This document shows, piece by piece, positions 5,637 to 10,927 of a stretch of 11,135 nt of DNA (position 1 is the first letter of the stretch; each line of letters starts with the position of its first letter). The position numbers were made by a program, and so were the translations under genes. The stretch is from Actinomycetota bacterium (GTDB lineage: Bacteria > Actinomycetota > Thermoleophilia > Gaiellales > Gaiellaceae): contig JAIBJP010000069.1 in NCBI GenBank assembly GCA_020029625.1, forward strand, positions 1 to 11,135, in the 5' to 3' direction. The notes beneath the pieces are model-generated. The model made no database searches. It saw only the letters and a list, made by a program, of their open reading frames with translations, and had not been told where the DNA came from.

Positions 5637-6851
5637 GTGGATTTCGAGCTGAGCCCGGAGCAACGCGAGGTGCAGGCGACCGTTCGCCAGTTCGTCGACG
5701 ACCGCATCCTCCCGAATGCGATCGAGAACGACATCAACCACCACCTCGACCTGGGCGTCATCGAGGGAATGGCCGAGCTCGGCCTCCTCGGCATCACGAT
5801 CCCGGAGGAGTACGGCGGCGCCGGCCTGGATTTCGTCTCCGAGGCGCTCGTCTGCGAGGAGATCGAGCGCGGAGAAGCCGCCTTCCGCACGCTCATCTCC
5901 GTCCACGTCGGCCTCAACTCGCTCGCGCTGCTTCGCTATGCCGACGAGGAGCAGAAGGAGCGCTACCTCGGGCCGCAGGCTCGCGGCGAGAAGCTCGCGT
6001 GCTTCGGGCTGACCGAGCCGGCCGCAGGCTCGGATGTCGCTGCAATGAGGACGAACGCCGGCCGGCACGGTGACGGCTACATCCTCAACGGCCAGAAGAA
6101 CTGGATCTCGTACGCGGCCGTCGCCGACCACGCGCTCGTCTTCGCCAAGACCGATCCGGACGCGAAGCACAAGGGCATCTCCGCCTTCATCGTCGAACGG
6201 GAGTGGCCGGGCGTCTCGACCCAGGAAACCGAACACAAGCTCGGCATCTGGGCGGGCTCCACCGGGGAGCTCTTCTTCGAGAACGTCGAGGTGCCCGCGG
6301 AGAACCTCGTCGGCGAGGAGGGTCAGGGGTTCGAGATCGCCATGTACGGCCTCGACCAAGGTCGCTTCACCGTCGCCGCGGGCGCCTGCGGCGTGATCCG
6401 CGCCTGTCTGGAGCGCTCGGTCGAGTACGCCCGCGAACGCGAGACCTTCGGCAAGCCGATCGGCAAGAACCAATTCGTGCAGGACATGATCGCGGAGATG
6501 GTGCTCGGTTACGAGACCTCGAAGCTGCTCGTGATGCAGGCCGGCTGGCTCAAGGACAAGGGCGTCCGCAACACACGGGAGACGAGCCTCGCCAAGTGGC
6601 ACGCGACGGAATCGGCTTTCCGTGCCGCCCATCTCGCCATCCAGATCCACGGCGCGTACGGCTACTCGGGCGAGTACGGGATCGAGCGTTACTTCCGCAA
6701 CGCCCGCGCCCCGATCATCTACGAGGGCACGACGCAGATCCACCAGATGATGCAGGCCGAGCACGCCCTCGGGTACCGGAACCTGAACGGGCGCGACGGC
6801 GACATCTCTCCGCTCGCCTCATGGGGCCCCGCGCTGTCGCAGTCGCGATAG
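5637..6851 (+). CDS. Acyl-CoA dehydrogenase
   Basis: This FAD flavoenzyme introduces the alpha,beta double bond into an acyl-CoA and passes electrons to electron-transfer flavoprotein in the cytoplasm. The 404 residues show the whole family order: an N-terminal helical domain (~1-115), a beta domain with FGLTEPAAGSD (123-133) and QKNWISYA (153-160), and a C-terminal helical domain with RETFGKPIGKNQFVQD (268-283) and QIHGAYGYSGEYGIERYFR (336-354). Glu363 in IYEGTTQIHQ is in the position of the catalytic base of short- and medium-chain enzymes. The GTG start gives the typical MDFELSPEQRE opening and sits seven bases after a TAGACT, consistent with leaderless translation. The last ~20 residues form a non-conserved tail whose codons overlap the next gene. 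Chain-length or branched-chain preference cannot be told. Confidence 0.96.
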   Translation: MDFELSPEQREVQATVRQFVDDRILPNAIENDINHHLDLGVIEGMAELGLLGITIPEEYGGAGLDFVSEALVCEEIERGEAAFRTLISVHVGLNSLALLRYADEEQKERYLGPQARGEKLACFGLTEPAAGSDVAAMRTNAGRHGDGYILNGQKNWISYAAVADHALVFAKTDPDAKHKGISAFIVEREWPGVSTQETEHKLGIWAGSTGELFFENVEVPAENLVGEEGQGFEIAMYGLDQGRFTVAAGACGVIRACLERSVEYARERETFGKPIGKNQFVQDMIAEMVLGYETSKLLVMQAGWLKDKGVRNTRETSLAKWHATESAFRAAHLAIQIHGAYGYSGEYGIERYFRNARAPIIYEGTTQIHQMMQAEHALGYRNLNGRDGDISPLASWGPALSQSR

Positions 6852-7324
6852 CCGCTGTCGCGGCGATCGCGATGATCCCGTCATCGACGGCAGCGCCGCC
6901 CCGGGAGGCCGAGTTCGTACCGGGACGGTCGCTCGCCGGAGTTCGCGTCGGGATGACGCCTGCACAGGTTCTGCAGGCCTGGGGCAAGCGCCACGGGGTC
7001 TGCCGCAAATGCCCCGACAGAACGTGGTATTTCAACTATCGCCCCTTTACTCCCGAAGGCGCTGGTGTGGCCTTTCGCCGCGGTCGCGTGGTGCATGTCT
7101 TCACCGTCTGGCGCCCGTCCGGCTGGAAGACGCCCGAAGGCCTCGTCCTCGGCGCGCCTGCCTCAGACGTCTCACGGACGTACGGCTCACTCGACCGCCG
7201 CCCGTGCACGGGCTACCACGCGCTACTGAAACCGGGTAAACGCGTCGAGAGCGTCTTCTACGTCTTCCGCGACAAGGTCTGGGGCTTCGGCCTCATCCCG
7301 AAGAACGCGTCGCCCTGCCTGTAA
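6821..7324 (+). CDS. Small secreted protein with two BamE-like repeats
   Basis: From ATG 6821 the 167-residue product has an export signal (MGPRAVAVAIAAVAAIA, cleavage probably near STAA at 22-25) and a compact domain. It contains two similar segments: LAGVRVGMTPAQVLQAWG (38-55) and PEGLVLGAPASDVSRTYG (105-122), each followed by a beta-rich stretch with an aromatic FNYRPF or FYVFRD. This pattern of GxxxGMxxxxVxxxxG followed by strands recalls the SmpA/OmlA (BamE) fold and beta-lactamase-inhibitor-like domains. Cysteines 61, 64, 129 and 166 could form disulfides. The start overlaps the acyl-CoA dehydrogenase end by 31 nt, so the two are probably translated from one message; no ribosome site is seen. 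It overlaps the MFS gene tail to tail by 32 nt. Function is unknown; BamE-like fold is an inference from the repeats. Confidence 0.8.
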   Translation: MGPRAVAVAIAAVAAIAMIPSSTAAPPREAEFVPGRSLAGVRVGMTPAQVLQAWGKRHGVCRKCPDRTWYFNYRPFTPEGAGVAFRRGRVVHVFTVWRPSGWKTPEGLVLGAPASDVSRTYGSLDRRPCTGYHALLKPGKRVESVFYVFRDKVWGFGLIPKNASPCL

Positions 7325-8594
7325 CGCCGGCTTCGGCCTCCGCCAGCCTGAGAACAAACGGAATCGCCGCGAGGATGGGGACGGCCATGGCCGGCCAGAC
7401 AGCCGCATAACCGTCTGTCGCAGAAAGGTAAGGCCGCAGGATGTCGATGGCCGCGCCGGCGGCCAGCGGCCCGATGATGAGGCCGATCCCCTTGGTGGTC
7501 GTGGCGAGCCCCGTGATCGTCCCGCGGTCCGTCGACGGGATCACCTTGAACAAAAGGGCCCAAGCGAGGGTCATGACCGTCCCGCCCGCCATCGCGACCG
7601 GGAAGATGAACCCGTAGTACCACCAGTGCCAGTTAGTCGCGAAACCGGCACCGAGCAGGCCGAGCCCGTAGATGACGGACGCGCCCAGGATGACGTTCCC
7701 GAGACCCCAGTGGTCGCCGAACCGGGTCGCGATGGCGGCGGACACCACGTAGCCGCCGGCCACAACCGCGAGCACCGTGGCAGACACGTAGAGCGGCTGG
7801 TTCAGCCCCTTGATGATGTAGAGGACGACGAAGGTCCGCATGCCGGCGAAGGTGGCCTCCCAGGCCGTGTTGGCGATGAGAAAGTGGCGGACGTTCTTCT
7901 CCCGCCTGACGACGCGCCAGGGGGCGGCGAGGAACGTTCGCAGCCGCTCGTACTGCGGCGGGCCGGCCGGGGGCTCGTCCACGAGCAACACGACCGCTCC
8001 GCAGGCGAGCAGCGTGATCCCAGCGGCGAGGACGAATGGAAACGGCTCCCAGACGCTGAAGAGGAAGCCCCCGCCGACGAGCGCGCCGCCCAGGGCGGCT
8101 CCGCGGAAGAGGTGTTGGACTCCCTGTGCGCGCCCGAAGTAGGTGTCGGGGAGCAGGTCCGGATAGAGACCACGGTACGGCGGCTCGTAGATGTAGTAGG
8201 CGAAGAAGAAGGCGAACAGCGCGGCGGCCGTCCCTACGAAGCTGTGCGTGAAGGCGACGAGGGAGAGCGACACGGCCATCGGGCCGAGGGCGAGGAGCAT
8301 GAACGGCCGGCGGCGCCCAAGCGACATCTGCGTCGCATCGCTCATGGGCCCGACGAGCAGCGGCAGGAAGAACGCGAAAACGCCCTCGGCGGCCAAGACG
8401 AGCCCGACGAGCGTGCTCGAGTCGGTGAACTTCTCGAGGAGCGGCGGCAGGTAGGCGGCGACCGTCGTGATCGACCACGCCAAGCCGAAGGCGCCCAGGC
8501 CGAGGAACCAGATGAGGCGGTTGAGGGGCCGGGCGAGGGAGAGCTCCAGCTCGGGCCGCTCGACGACATGGAGAGCGGCGCGTCTACGAGCCAT
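7293..8594 (-). CDS. MFS transporter, SLC45/sucrose-symporter-like
   Basis: This 433-residue protein is a twelve-helix integral membrane transporter. The first-half signature GPMSDATQMSLGRRRPFML (82-100) matches the GxxSDxxxxxxGRRRPF loop of plant sucrose and SLC45 carriers and of the related glycoside-pentoside-hexuronide group, so a proton-coupled sugar-type substrate is likely but unproven. Other conserved stretches are EPPYRGLYPDLLPDTYFGRAQG and, in the second half, IPSTDRGTITGLATTTKGIGLIIGPLAAG. ATG 8594 is chosen because it overlaps the HAD stop by 11 bases (ATGGCTCGTAG), a typical coupling arrangement, and gives a short basic cytoplasmic start; the upstream open frame would lie wholly within the HAD gene. 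Its 3' end overlaps the BamE-like gene. Full length, no missing helix seen. Confidence 0.92.
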   Translation of the reverse strand: MARRRAALHVVERPELELSLARPLNRLIWFLGLGAFGLAWSITTVAAYLPPLLEKFTDSSTLVGLVLAAEGVFAFFLPLLVGPMSDATQMSLGRRRPFMLLALGPMAVSLSLVAFTHSFVGTAAALFAFFFAYYIYEPPYRGLYPDLLPDTYFGRAQGVQHLFRGAALGGALVGGGFLFSVWEPFPFVLAAGITLLACGAVVLLVDEPPAGPPQYERLRTFLAAPWRVVRREKNVRHFLIANTAWEATFAGMRTFVVLYIIKGLNQPLYVSATVLAVVAGGYVVSAAIATRFGDHWGLGNVILGASVIYGLGLLGAGFATNWHWWYYGFIFPVAMAGGTVMTLAWALLFKVIPSTDRGTITGLATTTKGIGLIIGPLAAGAAIDILRPYLSATDGYAAVWPAMAVPILAAIPFVLRLAEAEAGVTGRATRSSG

Positions 8595-9273
8595 CGGCGG
8601 TGAGTCCCAGGAGCGCCGGCAGAGCAAAAAGCGTCGGCAGCGCGTCGTCGCGCTGATGGTTTCCCTCGCGGTCGAGGAGCAGGGCGCGGATCCCGAAGGC
8701 CTCCGCGCCGGCCACATCGTCGTCGGGTGAGTCGCCGATCATCACGACTTCGCCCGGCTCCACTCCGAGGAGGTCGAGCACGGCCTGGAAGATCGTCGGG
8801 CTCGGTTTCACCTTGCCGTGGACGCCCGACGAGACCCAGGCGTCGACGTCGAGCGCGTGATGGCGAACGAAGGCGTCGAGGTCCCGGCTCGTGTTCGAGA
8901 CCAGGCCGATCTTCAGACCCTCTTCTCGCAGAAGAGCCAGAACGGGTAGGACATCTTCGTAGAGCTCGAAGTTCTCCGATTCGAGCCAGCCGTCGGTGAT
9001 GGCCACGGCGACCTCGCGGCACCTCTCCCCTTCTCCACCCATCCCGCGCACGATGTCCTCCGTGAAGCGAACCCAGACCTCCTCGTCGTGGTCGAGCTCC
9101 GGGTGATGTTGGAGATCGAGGAGCGCCGCGGCCCGGGCGTCCGCGTAGCGGTCGGGATCGAGCTCGAGGCCGAAGCGCCGCCCGGCGTCCCGGTAGCCCT
9201 CGGGCCCGAGCAGCGGCCCCGGCTTCGCGATCGTGAAATCGACGTCGAAGAGAACAGCCTTGAGCTTGCTCAC
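8584..9273 (-). CDS. HAD-superfamily hydrolase (subfamily IA, phosphatase-like)
   Basis: From GTG 9273 the product is 229 residues and has all four HAD motifs: DVDFT with Asp10 and Asp12 (nucleophile and acid/base), LVSNTS with Ser126, the lysine of KVKPSPTIF (Lys156), and MIGDSPDDDVAGA with Asp181 and Asp186 binding Mg2+. A helical cap lies at ~20-100. It probably removes phosphate from a small metabolite such as a sugar phosphate or phosphoglycolate-like compound in the cytoplasm. GTG 9273 puts the nucleophile at residue 10, as usual; an open frame to a GTG at 9324 adds 17 residues without conserved sequence. There is no strong ribosome site. It overlaps the MFS gene by 11 bases, so transporter and phosphatase are likely co-expressed and may act on the same substrate; that link is inference. 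Confidence 0.9.
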   Translation of the reverse strand: MSKLKAVLFDVDFTIAKPGPLLGPEGYRDAGRRFGLELDPDRYADARAAALLDLQHHPELDHDEEVWVRFTEDIVRGMGGEGERCREVAVAITDGWLESENFELYEDVLPVLALLREEGLKIGLVSNTSRDLDAFVRHHALDVDAWVSSGVHGKVKPSPTIFQAVLDLLGVEPGEVVMIGDSPDDDVAGAEAFGIRALLLDREGNHQRDDALPTLFALPALLGLTADGS

Positions 9274-9280
9274 GCCGCTG

Positions 9281-9308
9281 GGGCTTCGCTGGCCAAGGAG
9301 GCAAGCCC
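9281..9308. repeat. Imperfect inverted repeat upstream of the HAD gene
   Basis: GGGCTTCGC (9281-9289) and GCAAGCCC (9301-9308) pair over eight bases with one bulged C. The element lies in the 178-bp gap between the amidase stop and the HAD start. It could be a leader hairpin or part of a terminator region. Confidence 0.3.
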
Positions 9309-9393
9309 GAGGGGCGACGGACACGACGGACAGTGCACCGCACGCACGGCCTAGCCCCGAGGGCGCAGCATCCTGCCGCCAGCGGTGCCAGGC

Positions 9394-9438
9394 GGGCGGC
9401 GAAGCCGGGCTTCGCCCGGCTCAAGCTGGCCGCCGCCC
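9394..9438 (-). terminator. Strong nested GC hairpin after the amidase gene
   Basis: An outer stem GGGCGGC (9394-9400) with GCCGCCC (9432-9438) encloses a perfect inner stem AGCCGGGC (9403-9410) and GCCCGGCT (9414-9421) with a three-base loop. It starts 14 bases beyond the amidase stop at 9452, where a terminator is expected. No U-tract follows, so it may act as a U-less actinobacterial-type terminator, or be an intergenic palindromic repeat. Confidence 0.5.
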
Positions 9439-9451
9439 AGCGGCGTGAGGG

Positions 9452-10288
9452 TCAAACCTCCGTTGGCCATTGATAGGCCTCTGGCTGGCGGTTGGCGAGC
9501 GAGGGCAGGCGGCGGCGGATCTCCTCGAGGCGGCCGCGGTCGAGCTCGGCGGCGATCACGGTGTCCTCGTCGGGAGCCTGAGCGACTACGACGCCCCAGG
9601 GATCGACGATCGACGAGCGCCCGTACGCGGCCTTGCCTTCCGCGAAGCTCCCCCACTGGTTCGCGGCGACGACGTAGCACTGGTTCTCCACGGCGCGGGC
9701 GCGCAGGAGCAGCTCCCAGTGGTCCTTGCCGGTGTAGAGCGTGAAAGCGGCCGGCACCGTCGCGACCTCGCAGCCTTCGAGCGCGAGGATGCGGTAGAGC
9801 TCCGGGAAGCGCACGTCGTAGCAGATCGTGAGACCGACCTTCCAGCCTTCGACCTCGCACGTCTCCGGCCGATCCCCGGGCTCCTCGGTCTCGGATTCGC
9901 GGTAGACCTGGCCGCCGACCTCCACGTCGAACATGTGGATCTTGCGGTACACCGCCGCCGTCTCGCCTTCCGGATCGAACACGGCGCAGGTGTTCGAGAG
10001 CTTCTCGCGTCCGTCCCGGCGCTCGACGATCGAGCCGCCCACGAGCGTGATCCCGTGTGCGCGAGCCCAGTCGCTCATCGCCGCAAAGGTTTCGCCGTCA
10101 TCCAGGCTCTCCGCGATCGAGCGCATGAAGTCGGGTGGCCCGAAGCCGTTCCATTTCTCCGGGAGGAGAACGAGGTCGGCTCCGGTCGCCGCAGCCTGGG
10201 CGACGAGCCGTTCGGCGCGCTCGATGTTGTCGGCCTTCGATTCGGTCGCGTTCAGCTGAACGCAAGCAACCCGCAGAGAGGAAGCCAT
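9452..10288 (-). CDS. Carbon-nitrogen hydrolase, Nit1/Nit2-type amidase
   Basis: The 278-residue enzyme belongs to the nitrilase superfamily and has the complete Glu-Lys-Cys triad: Glu44 in LLPEKWN, Lys116 in YRKIHMFDVEV, and Cys156 in LTICYDVRFPELYR. KIHMFDV and CYDVRFPE are typical of the Nit1/Nit2 branch, which removes side-product amides (deaminated glutathione, alpha-keto amides) in the cytoplasm, so metabolite repair is the likeliest role. ATG 10288 gives the family-typical opening ...LRVACVQLNAT and stands six bases after a TATCCT, fitting a leaderless message. A second ATG at 10312 has AGGAG five bases upstream and would add eight residues (MPPGYPEP); it cannot be excluded. A strong hairpin follows the stop. 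The gene is divergent from the CoA-binding gene with a shared promoter core. Confidence 0.92.
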   Translation of the reverse strand: MASSLRVACVQLNATESKADNIERAERLVAQAAATGADLVLLPEKWNGFGPPDFMRSIAESLDDGETFAAMSDWARAHGITLVGGSIVERRDGREKLSNTCAVFDPEGETAAVYRKIHMFDVEVGGQVYRESETEEPGDRPETCEVEGWKVGLTICYDVRFPELYRILALEGCEVATVPAAFTLYTGKDHWELLLRARAVENQCYVVAANQWGSFAEGKAAYGRSSIVDPWGVVVAQAPDEDTVIAAELDRGRLEEIRRRLPSLANRQPEAYQWPTEV

Positions 10289-10294
10289 GGGCTC

Positions 10295-10304
10295 AGGATA
10301 GCCT
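10295..10304. promoter_or_regulatory. Symmetric bidirectional -10 between amidase and CoA-binding gene
   Basis: AGGATAGCCT is a near-palindrome. Minus-strand TATCCT (10300-10295) ends six bases before the amidase ATG at 10288. Plus-strand TAGCCT (10299-10304) ends six bases before codon 10311. Both hexamers share the central TA. The two starts are equidistant from that TA, which fits a single element driving two leaderless transcripts. No -35 is evident. Confidence 0.45.
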
Positions 10305-10310
10305 GGCGGC

Positions 10311-10712
10311 ATCCGGACTCCTGCCCAGATCCTGTCGGAGGCGCACACAATTGCGCTGGTCGGTGCCTCCCCGAACCCCTCGCGGCCGAGCCATGGCGTC
10401 ATGCACTACTTGCTCGCGCAGGGCTACCGAGTGATCCCGGTGCGGCCGCTCGTGAAGGAAGTCCTGGGCGTTCCCTGCGTCGCCTCCCTGGCCGAGATCG
10501 AGGAGCCGATCGACCTCGTGGATGTCTTTCGCCGCGCGGAGTTCTGCCCCGCCGTGGCCGAGCAGGCCGTGGCCGCCGAGGCCAAGGCTCTCTGGCTCCA
10601 GCTCGGCATCGTGTCGCCCGAAGCCCGGGCGATCGCGGAGCGCGGCCGGCTGGACTACGTGGAGAACGAGTGCACCGCGATCGTGCACCGCGCGATGCGC
10701 CAGGCTATGTAG
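10311..10712 (+). CDS. CoA-binding domain protein (YccU-like); start codon non-canonical
   Basis: This is a stand-alone Rossmann CoA-binding domain of about 133 residues, the normal size for small cytoplasmic YccU-type proteins that bind a CoA thioester; their physiological role is poorly defined. Visible are TIALVGASPNPSRPSHGV (first strand and glycine-rich loop), GYRVIPVRP, DLVDVFRR, KALWLQLG and the late ENECTAI. Homology clearly extends upstream to about 10311, but between an in-frame TAG at 10299 and ATG 10401 there is no ATG, GTG or TTG. Starting at 10401 would delete the first strand and the nucleotide loop. The codon at 10311 is ATC, exactly where the family methionine is expected and where a leaderless start would fall. 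Options are an AUC start, a CTG start at 10332, or a mutation or consensus error. I give the homology extent. Confidence 0.75.
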   Translation: MRTPAQILSEAHTIALVGASPNPSRPSHGVMHYLLAQGYRVIPVRPLVKEVLGVPCVASLAEIEEPIDLVDVFRRAEFCPAVAEQAVAAEAKALWLQLGIVSPEARAIAERGRLDYVENECTAIVHRAMRQAM

Positions 10713-10724
10713 AGGTTCTACATA
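10706..10724. repeat. 19-bp palindrome over the CoA-binding stop codon
   Basis: TATGTAGA (10706-10713) and TCTACATA (10717-10724) are perfect inverted repeats around GGT. The element includes the TAG stop at 10710-10712 and is unusually AT-rich for this DNA. It lies 19 bases before a candidate -35. It may be an operator for the downstream gene or a weak terminator hairpin, though no U-tract follows. Confidence 0.45.
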
Positions 10725-10742
10725 ACGGTTCGAAGATGACGT

Positions 10743-10770
10743 TTGACTCCTTCGCTGCCTGGGGTAACTA
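10743..10770 (+). promoter_or_regulatory. Candidate promoter for the structured leader
   Basis: TTGACT (10743-10748) is a good -35. After 16 bases comes TAACTA (10765-10770), a poor -10 match. A start near 10777 would coincide with the first base of the P1 helix described for 10777-10909. Confidence 0.35.
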
Positions 10771-10776
10771 AGCAAC

Positions 10777-10909
10777 CGCTGCGGCAGGCTCTGGCGGCGG
10801 AGATTACGGGGGGTGATGACAAGGAGCCGGCCCACAGCGGCGGCTTTCGCGTGCCGCAGCGCAGGCTGGTGTGCATGGGATGCAATGACGACTGCCGCCG
10901 ACTGCGGCA
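10777..10909 (+). ncRNA. Candidate structured, switch-like 5' leader
   Basis: CGCTGCGGCA (10777-10786) pairs perfectly with TGCCGCAGCG (10852-10861), closing a region that holds a further helix GGCTC (10787-10791) with GAGCC (10824-10828). Downstream, TGCCGC (10893-10898) and GCGGCA (10904-10909) form a hairpin with a five-base loop that ends just before the ribosome site at ~10914-10920. CTGCGGCA occurs twice (10779-10786, 10902-10909), and its complement TGCCGCAG (10852-10859) lies between, so pairing with one copy excludes the other. This is the logic of a riboswitch or attenuator. I do not recognise the class. A 61-codon TTG-started frame (10743-10928) also crosses this region. Confidence 0.4.
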
Positions 10910-10927
10910 ACTCGAAGGGGGACGGTG

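Noticed and set aside
5628..6764. 378-codon open frame opposite the acyl-CoA dehydrogenase
   Set aside because: Low-complexity Leu/Val/Asp/Ala antisense translation; the sense strand carries all acyl-CoA dehydrogenase motifs.
7626..8603. 325-codon plus-strand frame opposite the MFS transporter
   Set aside because: Glu/Arg/Gly-rich antisense product without domains; the opposite strand encodes a clean twelve-helix carrier.
9274..9324. Longer HAD start at GTG 9324
   Set aside because: The added 17 residues show no conservation pattern and push the nucleophile motif away from its usual near-N-terminal place.
9470..10771. 433-codon plus-strand frame across the amidase and CoA-binding genes
   Set aside because: It is antisense to the amidase and out of frame with the CoA-binding domain, and shows no recognisable domain.
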